From: Arion vulgaris
Lineage: Eukaryota; Mollusca; Gastropoda; Stylommatophora; Arionidae
Reading direction: 5' to 3'
Length of the DNA: 64,000 bases
NCBI GenBank assembly: GCA_020796225.1
Contig: CM036753.1
Coordinates: 87,202,203 to 87,266,202, forward strand
Part shown: positions 21,695 through 32,939 of the stretch, piece after piece
How the letters are laid out: the number at the start of each line of letters is the position of its first letter
Position numbering within the stretch: position 1 is the first letter of the stretch
Notes under the pieces: generated by a model
Seen by the model: only the letters and a program-made list of their open reading frames with translations
Told to the model about the DNA's origin: nothing
Database searches by the model: none
Made by a program: the position numbers and the translations under genes

Positions 21695-22168
21695 TATGGT
21701 GTTTCTATATTAGAACTGTAGCATCGTCTTTATAAATCTCAACAAGATTTGAATTAAAGTCAATAGCCGTTTCACTAGAAAGTTGACGAATTGTTTTCTT
21801 GTGTCTTCTCTAGATTTGATATTACATCTAGTGATTCATTTATAAGTGCCTGAGGTAGTCGGTTGATATCTTCATTGTTTATATATTATGGTTCATTAAG
21901 AATATTGTTAAAATGTTCGACTCAGTGTTGATGAATATTTTCCATGTCTGTGAGAAGTGTGCTCACATTTACACAGAGGATATAAGATAATGCTGATGAT
22001 GTTGAACCGCAAACACTATAAAGTGCATGAAAGAAGTTATCCATGTCGTGACTGTGTACACAACCGTGAATATCATGTGCTATTTTTGTATTCATGAGTT
22101 ACATATCTTGCGTAGTTTCAGTTGAACAATTTTATGCATGTTGCTTAAAGCATCTTTCTTTGATGTAA
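21695..22168. other. unassigned AT-rich stretch
   Basis: Lies between two tandem arrays; no element or coding frame recognised. Confidence 0.5.
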
Positions 22169-22169
22169 C

Positions 22170-23152
22170 CTTTCTATCATTCCAACATGTCTTGTCATTC
22201 CAACATGTCTTGTCATTCAAACATGTCTTGTCATTCAAACATGCCTTGTTATTCCAACATGTCTTGTCATTCAAGCATGTCTTGTCATTCAAACATGTCT
22301 TGTCATTCCAACATGCCTTGTCATTCAAACATGTCTTGTTGTCATTCAAACATGTCTTGTCATTCAAACATGCCTTGTCATTCAAACATGTCTTGTCATT
22401 CAAACATGTCTTGTCATTCAAACATGTCTTGTTATTCCAACATGCCTTGTCATTCAAACATGTTTTCTTCAACATGTCTTTGTCATTCAAACATGTCTTG
22501 TCATTAAATCTTAAACATGTCTTATTCAACATGTCTTGTCATTTAAACATGCCTTCATTCAACATGTCTTGTCATTCAAACATGTCCTTGTCATTCAAAC
22601 ATGTCTTGTATTCAAACATGTCTTGTCATTCAAACATGCCTTGTCTTTCCACGTTATCCAACATGCTTGTCATTCAAACATGTCTTGTCATTCGATTCAA
22701 CATGCCTTAGTAAAATTCAAAACATGTCTTGTCATTCAAACATGTCTTGTCATTCAAACATGTCTTGTCATTCAAACATGCTTGTATTAACATTCAAACA
22801 TGTCTTGTAATTCAAACATGCTTGTCATTCAAACATGCCTTGTCATTCAAACATGTCTTGTCATTCAAAACATGTCTTGTCATTCAAACATGTCTTGTCA
22901 TTCAAACATGCTCTTATGTCATTCAAACATGTCTTGTCATTCAAACATGTCTTGTCATTCAAACATGCCTTGTCATTCAAACATGTCTTGTCATTCAAAA
23001 ATGTCTTATCATTCAAACATGTCTTGTCATTCAAACATGTCTTGTCATTCAAACATGTCTTGTCATTCAAACATGTCTTGTCATTCAAACATGTCTTGTC
23101 ATTTAAACATGTCTTATCATTCAAACATGTCTTATCATTCAAACATGACTTC
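22170..23152. repeat. 18-bp tandem array, about 54 copies
   Basis: The unit is CATTCAAACATGTCTTGT (18 bp). Sub-variants are CATTCCAACATG, ACATGCCTTG and TTATTC. Open in several phases on both strands (CHSNMS, SFKHVL, CLNDKT repeats) because 18 is divisible by three and the unit lacks stops. Copies at 22450-22800 have many single-base losses. The right end abuts a SINE-A head. Confidence 0.97.
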
Positions 23153-23404
23153 GAGTGACACTGTGGCCAAGTGATTAAGCATTTGACTTGCGTTCCGATG
23201 GACGCGAGTTTGAATCTGGACTGCGCCGTTCTGTTCACAAGTACATTTTTTCAAGAGACTCCTAAGATTGTTGTCGGAACTACGGAGTTCGTGCTGTGTG
23301 CAATACTTTCGGCAGACGGCGTCCCATTTCTGCGGAGAGGGACCGAGCTATATGGGGCAAAAACCCGATGCAACATAGTCAACCCTTTGGCTTTTGACCT
23401 TTAG
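23152..23404 (+). mobile_element. SINE-A copy 2
   Basis: Head: GTGGCCAAGTGATTAAGC (A box) and GAGTTTGAATCTGG (B box), then CTGCGCCGTTCTGTTCAC, GAACTACGGAGTTCGTGCTG, GTCCCATTTCTGCGGAGAGG and CAACATAGTCAACCCTTTGG. Same order as the 38148 copy. The first head base lies within a few bases of the last 18-bp repeat. Confidence 0.9.
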
Positions 23405-23429
23405 GATTTTATGCATTGTCAAGATTGTA

Positions 23430-23712
23430 ACCCACACACATACACACACTCACACATCCATACACACAGAAGCACATATAATTTATGCCGTGTCAAGATT
23501 GTAACTCACAAATATGTACACACTCACACATACATATATACACACATTTATATATACATATATACACACACAGAGACACGTATACGATTATCAGCAAATT
23601 CCAATTGTAAGATAGAGATAGATAGATAGATAGATAGAAGTAGATAGAGAGAGAAGAAGAGAGAGAGAGAGAGAGAGAGAGATAGTGAGAGAGAGAGAGA
23701 TAGAGAGGGAAA
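23430..23712. repeat. CA/TA then GATA/GA microsatellites
   Basis: Imperfect (CA)n and (TA)n at 23430-23580, a (GATA)n run near 23612-23640 and (GA)n to about 23712. Located within 30-300 bp downstream of SINE-A copy 2. Confidence 0.9.
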
Positions 23713-23714
23713 AT

Positions 23715-24050
23715 CTAGACATAATTAAACAACATGTTTATCACGTTCTCTCAAATAAAATCTCTGGTTGTATTTGTCGAGATTCACTGTCAACCTGCAA
23801 ACGGAGTTTTCCATCACTAATGAATATGACAGCACGAATAAGATCAATACACAAGGAAATAACAAGAGTCAATATGTCTGGAACCGAGTACCACTCGTAA
23901 CATATAATGACACAGAATAAAGTGCCATACTCAGATAGAACATTACAAAGGACCTATGCTCGTAGAACGTCACAGGAAACAAATTGTCAGTTAATGAGAA
24001 ACGTTTGTATATTATGTGGGGAAACATTCACATTTTGTCATATTTGGTGT
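23715..24050. other. unassigned stretch
   Basis: No element or gene recognised. A short frame with CILCGETF (about 24003-24030) hints at a Cys-pair motif but goes no further. Confidence 0.4.
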
Positions 24051-24054
24051 TCAG

Positions 24055-24455
24055 CCTTACTGTGGTGAATACATGGAAGAACGATCACAGTCCTTCCCTC
24101 GTGAGTGCATCGAAGAAAGATCAGTCTTTATGTGGTGAATGTGTCCGCTTGCTCAGCGTGTTCGTGGCGCGTTGGACGACGGGTGACAAGCTCCCTGTGA
24201 GTGCGGGTTGAATTCCTCGGGCTGGCAGAAAAGCCACATGTTCTCCAGATTTACGGTGTTCGTGGCATCGAACCGAAGGGTTACGATGTCCATGGCACCG
24301 AACCGAAGAGCTGAAAGCTCAAGTGCTTATGGATCTGCAAAAAAGTGTGTGAATGCATGGAAGAAAGACCACAGTCGTTGTGTAGTGAATGCGTGAAAAA
24401 CGATCACAGTTTTTCTGTGGTGAATGCGTGAAAGAAAAATCAGTCTATCATAATC
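24055..24455. repeat. ~36-bp minisatellite interrupted by SINE-B
   Basis: Units like TGTGGTGAATGCGTGAAAGA + ACGATCACAGTCTTT occur at 24061, about 24098 and 24131, then again at about 24344, 24379 and 24415 after the SINE. In some phases a unit reads CGECVKERSQSF-like, superficially like a zinc-finger linker, but no His pair follows. Confidence 0.75.
24145..24343 (+). mobile_element. SINE-B copy inside the minisatellite
   Basis: CCGCTTGCTCAGCGTGTTCG, a B box GGTTGAATTCC, GGCTGGCAGAAAAGCCACA, CCGAAGAGCTGAAAGCTCAA and GTGCTTATGGATCTG + (A)6. GTGAATG flanks both sides, but that is part of the host repeat, so TSD length cannot be fixed. Confidence 0.9.
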
Positions 24456-24459
24456 GATA

Positions 24460-24970
24460 CTTTGAAAATCTTCTAAAGACTTTCATAACTTTGTCTACTA
24501 GAAATTTTGTTTCATCAAGCTTCAATGTGTGTCAATATCTGAGGCGAAAGGAGCAGAATCGTGGCGCTGTTTTAAACGCAGGCGGCACGTGCGTGAATTC
24601 ATCAACACAATACACAAGCACGCGCGAGGCACCTTAAATTGAAACGCTTAAAGACTGGGAGAACGGCAATAACGCCTGCACAGCGGATGTAAGCGCAAAC
24701 TCCAGGTATGTACGTAGTATGTGTAATTTGTTCTCTGCTCTTGACTTTGTGAATGTGTAACACAAACCATTGGCAAATTTATAGCATTTGTTTGATTGTG
24801 ATCACATTTTAACACTATCATTTTGATTAGGAAACGGAACATACGTCAAGTTAGCAAACAGTTTATAGTGTTTGACATGGTGTATGTGCCCGTGCTCGCA
24901 CACACATACACATACATACACACACAAATATACATACTCACACAAACATACAAACAAATATATGTATATC
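24460..24970. other. unassigned stretch with CA patch
   Basis: Contains a CACACA/TACATA patch at about 24895-24960. No supported gene. Confidence 0.45.
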
Positions 24971-24974
24971 GTTA

Positions 24975-25320
24975 GAAGTGGGAGAGATTAGTGCAATGAG
25001 CGTTCTCTTTCTAAGTCGGCCACATGAGGGTTGTGGTTTTTTTTCCCCGATCCAGAAGCACTTGAACTTTTCAGCTCTTCGGCTCAGTGCCATGGACATC
25101 GTAAATCTGGGGAATCTGTGACTTTATCTGCAATCCCGCGGAATTGAACTCGCACACACAGAGGGATAGTCACCCGTAGTCCAACGCGCTACGAACACGC
25201 TGGGCAGACGGGCAGGGTTGTGGGTTAAATTCTTGCACTCGACGTTTCTCAAATGAGGAAAGTAATTGACCCACTTACTTCCTGCATACTTGGTGTAGTG
25301 AAAAAAGGAATGCAATTTAT
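24975..25320. mobile_element. possible old tRNA-like retroposon, split by SINE-B
   Basis: Joining the two flanks of the SINE-B insertion gives GTGCAATGAGCGTTCTC...GGTTGTGGGTTAAATTCTTGC, reminiscent of a degenerate tRNA head with a weak B box. This is only a resemblance; no other copy in the window was found. Confidence 0.3.
25037..25213 (-). mobile_element. SINE-B copy with 10-bp TSD
   Basis: Minus orientation: right end GCTGGGCAGACGGG, B box visible in reverse as GGAATTGAACT, left end CCGATCCAGAAGCACTTGAA with (T)8 tail. AGGGTTGTGG occurs at 25027-25036 and 25214-25223, a 10-bp TSD. About 25 bp shorter internally than the other copies: the segment carrying the second CCTTCGGTTCGG block is missing. 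Confidence 0.93.
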
Positions 25321-25485
25321 AGACTACGGTATGAAAAGGCTATGTGGTATTTTATTCATGCAGCTAAAAGCTATTTAAAGCGTATGATCGCATTAATATG
25401 AGAATTTGCATACTAGTCGTCTATCGCCATCGATGATGACAATAGCCGCAGACGTGTATTGTCGCACCACTTAAGGAGAACCGGG

Positions 25486-25737
25486 GTTTCTAAGGTGGAA
25501 TGGTTAAGACGTTTGCTTGTCGTTCGGTAGGTTGGGGATTCGAATCCGGACCGAGTCATATGGGCAATTCTTGTTACGAGATCCCTAGGATTATTGTTGG
25601 AGCTACGAAGTTCGTGCTTTGTGCAACACTCTCGGTAGATGATGTGCCATTTCTGCTGACATGGACGGAGTCATATGAGGTGAACCGGAGTAATGAAGTC
25701 AACCCTTCTCCTGTATACCCATTTAGATCTCTCTAGT
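25486..25737 (+). mobile_element. SINE-A copy 3
   Basis: TGGAATGGTTAAGACGTTTG (A box damaged), B box GGATTCGAATCC at about 25537-25548, then GAGATCCCTAGGATTATTGT, GAGCTACGAAGTTCGTGC and GTGCCATTTCTGCTGACATG, ending GAAGTCAACCCTTCTCC. Confidence 0.9.
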
Positions 25738-25794
25738 ACATGCTGAAGTGAATATAGTTAAATTCTTGAACGCATTAAGGTCATTCTTATTGAA

Positions 25795-25985
25795 CTTGCT
25801 TCTTATGTACGTGGTCCGAGTTCGAATCCACAGTGAGTGTGGAGTATATTACCAACTATAACGGCTCCTAGGACGACCTAGTCTCAATTGGGTACCAGAA
25901 AATGCAATGGGAAGTAAAAGAGGCCGCGGGATGTTGATCACATCACCCATATGGAGCTCTATATTGTGTTCAGGTTTTTAAAAAC
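25795..25985 (+). mobile_element. possible further tRNA-like retroposon
   Basis: GTGGTCCGAGTTCGAATCCAC is a good B-box-like segment, followed by CGGCTCCTAGGACGACCTAG and a GC-richer body (GAGGCCGCGGG), ending near a T-run at 25975. Single copy here, so the family assignment is open. Confidence 0.4.
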
Positions 25986-26170
25986 TGATGTTGCTTTGAC
26001 AATTCGTAGAATAATTTCTTATTTGGTATCGTTCATGCAGTCAAAGCTGCTAGATAAATAGGTGAACTATTCAGTTATTTTAATCATTTTAAATTCCAAT
26101 CTAATATCTACATTATTTATCATTGATCATCATTTATCTACTCATTACTGCTGACGGCCAAATCGCTAAC

Positions 26171-26181
26171 TTGTCGTGCAC
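26171..26181. repeat. left target-site duplication of RTE element
   Basis: TTGTCGTGCAC, identical to 29458-29468. Confidence 0.93.
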
Positions 26182-26193
26182 TCTTCTTCTTCT

Positions 26194-28148
26194 TTAGTAT
26201 GTTACGCCCTTGGCGTTTAGGGCAGCAACAAACGCACACCATTCTTCCCTGTTCATGGCCTTGCTCTGTATTGTGTTCCAGCTATGATTCATTTCCTTCA
26301 GTTCTTGCTCTATCGTTCTCCTCCAGGTCGTCTTGGGTCTTCCACGCTTTCGCCTACCCTCTGGAGTCCATCTCAGTGCAGTTTTCGTGTCGGAGCCAGT
26401 CTCCATGCGCATCACATGTCAATCCATCTCCAGCGTCGTCTTCGGATGATAGTGCCCATATTCTCTTGTTGGCATCGTGCAAGCAATTCTTGGTTCGAGA
26501 TAGTAGTTGGCCAGTACACGCGTAAGATTTTTCGCAGACAAGTTGTGTGAAAGGTGGAGAGTCTGTACATATCCTGTTCTGTCATTCCCCAGCATTCCGA
26601 TCCGTACAGCAATGTTGACAGCACACAGCTGTTGTAGATACTAGTCTTGGTTCTGATGCTGTATTGGGCAGATTTCAAGGCGGTCTGAAGGGTCATGAAT
26701 GCACTTCGTGCCTTACTCAGTCTGTTTTTAATGTCAGATCCAGCGCCTCCTTCATTGCTAATAACACTTCAAGATATGTAAAAGCGGTTGTATCTCGGAG
26801 GGTTTTACCTTCTAGTTTGACTGGTGCTGGGGTTGCGATGTTCAGAGTCATTACTTCAGTTTTCTTCTGATTTATTTTCAGCCCAACCATCTCACTATAT
26901 TGGTTAATGCGGCAGGTCTTTTCCTGCATATGTCTATGTGCATGAGATAGGAGTGCGATGTCATCTGCAAAATCTAGGTCTCCAGAGTGGATGTGAGCGT
27001 CCATCTAATACCTCTTGCCTTATCTTCCGTTGTTTTACGCATCACCCAATCTATGACAGTGTTGAATAATAGGGCTGACATAACACATCCTTGTCGCACG
27101 CCTGTTTTGACTTCAAACTTTAGCTCTGAGGTTTCAACACTGCATGCAAACTTGCTGTAGCAGCTTTTATAATATTTATAAAACACAGTGGGATTCCAGA
27201 TCATCTTAGGATACGCCATAGACTTTCGCGGTGTATGCTATCAAAAGCTTTTCAAAATCTACAAAGTTGATATAGAGTTTGCTTTGCCATTCTGTGCATT
27301 GCTCTATGATATTTCTAAGAGCAAATATTTGGCCTATACAGCTCCGTCCTCTCCGAAATCCTGCTTGTTCCTTTCTCAGTTTCTTATCCACAGCATCAGT
27401 AATGCGTTGTACGATGATTTTGCTTAAGATTTTACTTGGGACAGAAAGCAGTGTTATTCCACGCCAATTATTGCAATCGGCAAGGGAGCCCTTTTTAGGT
27501 ATCTTGATGATGACTCCTCTGTTCCATGCATCAGGTATTATTTGGGCATTCCATATAGTAGTAAACAAGGGTTGCAATATATTAGCTGCAAGTTCTGGGT
27601 CTATTTTGAATAGTTCTGCTTTTAAGTTATCATTCCCTGGTGCCTTGTTATTCTTAAGAGATTTAATGGCTGTAATGATCTCATCCCGGCTGGGTGTTTC
27701 AATGCCAATTTCTAATTCCTCTGTTGGTTCTGGTATGTCTGCTACTACCGTTGGCGGTGGTCTGTTTAACAATTCTTTAAAATGCTCTGTCCATCGTATT
27801 TCTTGTTCCTTTTCCGTTGTCAATAGTATTCCATTCTTATCCTTTATGAGAGTATTTGATCTCCTGTAATGTTTCCCACTTATTAGCTTTGTAATTTTGT
27901 ACACTGTTCCCTGATCACACTTTTTGCTGCTTCTTCTGCCTGCACTGCCAGGTCTTCAACATTTTGTCAGCTCTCACAGCCCGTTTGATTTCTTTACTTG
28001 CGCTTTTGTACTGTTCTTGGTATCTTGCTTTCAGTCTTTCAGACTTTGCTTCTAACAATTTCTTTTTAATATTCTTCGGCTGTCTATTATTTTCCATGTT
28101 GTTGGTGTTATCCATTCTTTTCTTTTCTTTGTGCGTTACCCTAGACAT
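26194..28148 (-). pseudogene. RTE reverse transcriptase and C-terminal domain, broken
   Basis: After the basic linker (27915-28148), an open stretch of 232 codons (27206-27904) carries NNKAPGNDNLKAELFK, WNRGVIIKIPKKG, CNNWRGITLLSVPSKI, EQAGFRRGRSC and the motif A start INFVDFEK. A one-base loss there shifts the frame. Motif B (TGVRQGCVMSALLFN) is at 26974-27219; motif C (LDFADDIALLSH, with the catalytic Asp pair) and GLKINQKKTEVM are at 26717-27004. Then comes the thumb (STLLYGSECWGMTEQD) at 26412-26696, and finally MMRMETGSD...GRRKRGRPKTTWRRTIEQEL to the stop. Each segment is in a different frame, but the motif order is intact. Confidence 0.92.
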
Positions 28149-29165
28149 GTTTCACTGCTTTTGCTATATATAGATGCTATGTTGTCCCATGTTCTATCTA
28201 TGTTGTCAGTTTCATCCGTATTTTCATTACTTTCTAGGGCTTGGAATCTGTTCTTTATCTGCATTATAAACTTATCCCTTACTTCCGTGTCTTTTAGTCT
28301 ATCCACATCGAACCTCTTTTGGAAGTTTTTCTGTTGTCCTGTTTTTCTTAGTTTAAGTTTGACATAGGCTGTGACTAGGTGGTGGTCGCTACCAACGTCT
28401 GCACCTCTCTTGACTATAACATCTAGCAGCGAGCGTCTCCAGGGTCCATTGATCATTATATGGTATATTTGGGTTTTATCTCTGCCATTAGGGGAATACC
28501 ATGTTAGTTTGTGGATATCCAAATGTTGAAATAGGGTTCCTCCTATAACGAGATTGTTCATGCTGCAGAGGTTTACTAAACGTTCCCCATTTTCGTTCAT
28601 CATACCACATCCATATTTTCCCATAGTTCTATAACTATGCGTGTTGTCTTGTCCGACCTTCGCATTGAGATCTCCCATAACAATGATAACATCATGGGAT
28701 GGTGACTTGTCTAATTCTGCTTGTAGGTTTTCGTAGTACGAGTCTTTCTTTGTATCCTCGCTATCATTAGTTGGCGCATAGCATTGTAGGATTGTGATGT
28801 TTGTATGCTTCCCTTTAGTCTGATCTTAATCAAGCGGCTGCTGATAGGTTTCCATTCCAACAGACACTTTTCCACGCCTTTTCTTAGGATGATTACTGCT
28901 ACTCCTTCATGGTGTAGGTCATCGTCTCGTCCAGAAAAAAGGACTGTTTCCCCTGTTGCAGTGGTACTTCTTCCGTTTCCTGTCCATCTGCCCTCGCTAA
29001 CCCCTAGGATATGTAGATTATATCTTCTCATTTCTGCTGTTATTTGTGATAGTTTTCCAGTTTCGTACATTGTTCTTACATTTCAGCATCCAATTCTGGT
29101 CTTGGTTTTGGCATTCAGAACTTCCGTCCTCATGAAAGTAGCTTCCTTTCGGCTTTCACCACTTC
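28136..29165 (-). pseudogene. RTE endonuclease domain, broken
   Basis: Apurinic-type endonuclease that would nick target DNA to prime reverse transcription. The frame starts at an ATG near 29172 and runs ...KTKTRIGC then a stop where the family has Trp of the WNVRTM motif, then NVRTMYETGKL. Further on are LHILGVSEGRW (metal-binding Glu), HHEGVAVIIL, a frameshift near 28800, LQCYAPTND, MGDLNAKVGQD (catalytic Asp/Asn) and GSDHHLVTAYV (catalytic Asp/His). All catalytic motifs are still visible, but the stop and the frameshift split the domain. The reading ends in a Lys-rich linker. Confidence 0.9.
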
Positions 29166-29457
29166 CAGTCATGTGAGTCAATGACTCTGGTAGCCCTTCA
29201 TGCCCGTATATAGGTTGTATGTTTGTTGTTGTTTCCGTAACTTTAATTTTATTTTAAAGGATGGGATCGTTAGTCCCAAGCCCAAGCCCAACCCCCAACC
29301 TGGAGGACCAGGAGACCATGCTTCGTCTGTCCCTCTTCAGTGACCTTTCCGGCTTAGGTAACCCTTCCGGGAACATAAGTTCCCGCCGTCCTAGCTCACT
29401 GTATCATTGGAGCACGCAAGCCTCCCCACCACTACAAGGTAATGGCCTCGTGGGAGG

Positions 29458-29468
29458 TTGTCGTGCAC
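29458..29468. repeat. right target-site duplication of RTE element
   Basis: TTGTCGTGCAC, identical to 26171-26181. Confidence 0.93.
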
Positions 29469-29559
29469 ATTCAGTTAGTATTATTCACAATCACGCATTT
29501 CTACTGAATATAACCATCGACACGAAGTTTCTTTTGGTTCACTCTTGGATGAATAGCAT

Positions 29560-29780
29560 TCTTTCAACGTCTCAATCTTGGCATACAATTCATAAAAGAT
29601 CGACATATTAAATGGTTTAGACACCTGACAAGAATGCCCTGGTATCGCCTACCACAGAGAGTCACGCAGCAAAGGTATAACGAGTACAAAGCAAGAGGAA
29701 GACCACGCAAAAGATGGAGCGACGGCATCAAGAACAGACTTACGAAAAGGAATACCGGTTTCAAAGTGCCTTAAAAAAGG
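29560..29780 (+). mobile_element. LINE ORF2 C-terminal remnant
   Basis: Plus-strand reading LGIQFIKDRHIKWFRHLTRM, WYRLPQRVTQQRYNEYKARG then RPRKRWSDGIKNRLTK and a stop. KWFRHL.RM...RGRPRKRW is the standard LINE C-terminal signature. No palm motifs upstream, and the RTE insertion lies about 90 bp to the left in the opposite orientation. Confidence 0.75.
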
Positions 29781-29784
29781 CAGA

Positions 29785-30373
29785 CACAAGATCACCCCCA
29801 CCCACCCACCACCAACACTTCTATAAAGAAGTAAATGGTGGAAGAGATGAAAAGAAGAATGTTGACATATATTTCGACCAAATATTGATGCGGTAGCTGT
29901 CGGTAATTCAGCAATGTATTCTCATTAAATCGTACCATGAAATGATATGCGTTGTATGTAACATATTGCCGGCGCATCTTTGTGTGCAGTCATGGCAGAA
30001 CTTGGTTGATGTTGATATTATATTCGTTCTTGCTATATGGAACAAAACAGAAGATATTACAAAGTGATCCACAGTTTGCTTCAGTTTTCATGTCACCGAA
30101 AAAAGTCAATTTATTATGTTTGCGGATCAGGTTTAGAAATATTTCGGACTTCGGATTATTTTAATAAGTAAACAAGCGATTTTAAACTGATTTTTTTTCT
30201 GTCCGAGATGCTATTACGTTTTCTGGTAATTTTCCGTTCTGCTGCGCATAATCATGACTTATGTTGTATGATGGTCGATTAACCCACTATGCATGCAATG
30301 TATGCACCGGGAAACTAAATTAGCTCATTATCCGGTCAAGAAATGAAAATCGAAACGCAGAAAATTCAAAATA

Positions 30374-30400
<27 letters not shown>
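29785..30400. other. unassigned stretch ending in CT/TA microsatellite
   Basis: AT-rich, no supported frame. (CT)n(TA)n at 30374-30405 directly adjoins the 3' end of the second RTE copy. Confidence 0.5.
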
Positions 30401-30404
<4 letters not shown>

Positions 30405-30405
30405 G

Positions 30406-31300
30406 TTGTTCTCTAGTCTGTGACGACGACCTTGGTGCTTAGGACAACAACAACTGCATCCCATTCGTATCTATTCATATGTATTTTGTTCTATAAGGGA
30501 TTCATTTCATTTAGTTCCTGTTCTACCGTTATCCTCCAAGTTGTTTTGGGTCTTCCACGTTTCCGTTTACCCTCTGGTGTTCCTCAGTGCTATATTCGTA
30601 ATTGAGTTAGGTTCCATACGTATCACATGTCCGACTCATCTCCAGCGTCAAATTTAAACTATGATAATAAACGATCGAGAAACTATGATAATTATATTCT
30701 CCTACTGTGAAAGTAATTGTTGTTTAAAGATAGCTTTTGGCCAGAACTCGTGTAGCATTATTCGCAGACAAGTTGTACGTAAGGTGGAAAGTTTGGACAT
30801 GCCTTTTTCTGTCATTCTCCAACATACTCACCCGTATAGTAAAGTTGATAGCCTGCAGCTGTGGTATAAATATTCTTGGTTCTCATGTTGTATTAGGTTG
30901 ATTTCCAGACCGTCTGAAGAGTATGAATGCACTTCATGTTTTATCCAGTCTGCTCGTAATGTCCAGCTCCTCCGTTGTGGTTGATAACACTTCCAAGATA
31001 AGTAAAAGCAGTTGCATTTGAAAGGATTTATCTTCCAGTTTGACGTGCTGAGGTAGCCATGATCGGAGTCATTATTTCTGATTTTTTTCTTATTGATTTT
31101 CAGCCAAACCATATAGCGGTACTAGTTTTTTCCTTTTATTTTTATTTGTGTGAGGTGAAAGTGTGATCTAATCAGAAAATTCTAGGTCTTCCAGGGTTGA
31201 TGTAAGAGTCCATCTTATACCTTTTGCCTTTTCTATAGTTGTTTTATTCATTACCCAGTCTATGACAATGGTGAACAGTAGGTGTAAGATTACACACACA
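30406..31300 (-). mobile_element. second RTE copy, 5'-truncated and decayed
   Basis: Runs parallel to 26200-27090 of the complete copy. Shared stretches include the C-terminal GGTCTTCCACGTTTCCG.TTACCCTCTGG, TTCGCAGACAAGTTGT, AGTTTGACGTGCTGAGGTAGC and TTGATTTTCAGCC.AACCAT, up to GTCTATGACAATGGTGAACA (motif B side). A minus frame at 30828-31112 retains MVWLKINKKKI and ends STLLYG. Many frameshifts; much older than the complete copy. Confidence 0.85.
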
Positions 31301-31301
31301 G

Positions 31302-31580
31302 TCGCAAAATAGTCGCATTGGTCTATAAATTCCTGCACGAATAAGTTATTATATGATTTTATTATTCCAAAGTTGGGCTTTCAAAAGTCAAAAGTGTCTG
31401 TTGCCCCGATCTGTCTTTGGTTCCAGAAATTCAAAAAAAAATTGAGTGAATTTAGCACCAGATCCACCAACTGAACTTTAGTGTTAAATTGTGCAACCTC
31501 CGCCTTTTTGTCACAAAATCTGGACGCACTATACTTTCGCTTTACCATCAGAAGCAAGAGCGGAATCATGATCAAGAGCT
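31302..31580. other. unassigned stretch
   Basis: Nothing recognised between the RTE fragment and the 53-bp array. Confidence 0.4.
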
Positions 31581-31584
31581 AGTG

Positions 31585-32515
31585 ATATCTCACTAATTGC
31601 AGAATTTTATTTTCACAATTAGCAACAACAACTGATGATATATCACACATTTCAGCATTTCATTTTCCCAATTAGCAACAACAACTGATGATACATCACA
31701 CATTTCAGCATTTGATTTTCCCAATTAGCAACAACAACTGATGATACATCACACATTTCAGCATTTGATTTTCCCAATTAGCAACAACAACTGATGATAT
31801 ATCACACATTTCAGCATTTTATTTTTCCAATTAGCAACAACAACTGATGATATATCACACATTTCAGCATTTGATTTTCCCAATTAGCAACAACAACTGA
31901 TGATATATCACACATTTCAGCATTTGATTTTCCCAATTAGCAACAACAACTGATGATATATCACACATTTCAGCATTTGATCTTCACAATTAGCAGCAAC
32001 AACTGATGAAAATCACACATTTCAGCATTTGATTTTCCCAATTAGCAACAACAACTGATGATATATCACACATTTCAGCATTTGATCTTCACAATTAGCA
32101 GCAACAACTGATGATACATCAAACATTTCAGCATTTGATCTTCACAATTAACAACAACTGATGATACCTCAAACATTTCAGCATTTGATCTTCACAATTA
32201 TCAACAACAACTGATGATATCTTACACATTTCATCATTTGAGCTTCACAATTAGCAACAACAATTGATGATGTTTCAAACAAACATTACAAGATTTCATT
32301 TTCACCGTACGCACCAAGAGCTAATGATATCTCAAACATTGCAACAATTTATTTTGACAATTAGCATAAAAAACTGATGATATTTCAAATATTGCAAAGT
32401 TTGATTTTCCCCGTTGACAGCAAGAACTGATGATATCTCAAACAAACGATGCAACATTTGATCTTCACCATCAACAACACAAATTGATGTTTTCACAAAC
32501 ATTGTAAGATTTGTT
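31585..32515. repeat. 53-bp tandem array
   Basis: About 17 copies of ATGATATATCACACATTTCA + GCATTTGATTTTCCCAATTA + GCAACAACAACTG. The left two thirds is nearly perfect; the right end (32220-32515) is strongly diverged with larger indels and CAAACAAACATT variants. Confidence 0.95.
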
Positions 32516-32519
32516 TTAC

Positions 32520-32938
32520 CGTGTCCTTCATTCCGATTTCTATTTGCTAGTTTGCTCAGGAAAGCTTTCTGGAATCAATAAGTATTACATACAACGTTTG
32601 TATTTCTTCTGTGCATCTGAAGATTAAGTTTATTCAGCGACTAAAAAACTCCATTCCTCGTTATTTAAGGAGATAACAAAATTGTATCTTACTCTGAGTA
32701 AAATAAAAATATACAATTTAAGTTCAAGTACATGCTCAGTTACATTTTCTTGAGAGAACCATGCGGATGATAAAGTGACGTTAGCGGACAACGAACAAAA
32801 AAATTTAATAACACAAAAAAGTAAAATATGTGACTTGGATATTAATATTGAAAACAAATAAACAAATGGTTATAATTAAAACTAGATAGATGATAAAGAC
32901 GTTAAAGAAAATGATAAATAAGGAAAGATTGGAACAGG
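32520..32938. other. unassigned AT-rich stretch
   Basis: A 75-codon minus frame at 32630 shows no family resemblance; not supported. Confidence 0.45.
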
Positions 32939-32939
32939 T

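Larger units (their letters stand above)
26182..29457 (-). mobile_element. complete RTE-type LINE, inactivated
   Basis: A 3,276-bp non-LTR retrotransposon on the minus strand. From its 5' end (29457) come an untranslated leader with a GTAGTGGTGGGGAGGCTTGC segment, an APE-type endonuclease, a linker, a reverse transcriptase, and a C-terminal domain ending at 26194, followed by an AAAGAAGAAGAAGA tail. The exact 11-bp duplication on both sides shows that this is one full insertion, not a fragment. Endonuclease followed directly by RT with no RNase H, and about 3.2 kb length, fit the RTE clade, whose products are often labelled 'craniofacial development protein 2-like' or 'endonuclease-reverse transcriptase' in animal gene sets. 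At least four frameshifts plus a stop in the conserved start region mean it cannot encode an active protein. Confidence 0.95.

Noticed and set aside
22092..23238. CLNDKT and CHSNMS repeat open frames on both strands
   Set aside because: 18-bp array without stops; simultaneous openness on both strands argues against coding.
24003..24130. C2H2 zinc-finger gene
   Set aside because: Cys pairs in one phase but no His pairs, broken by stops; better explained as a minisatellite.
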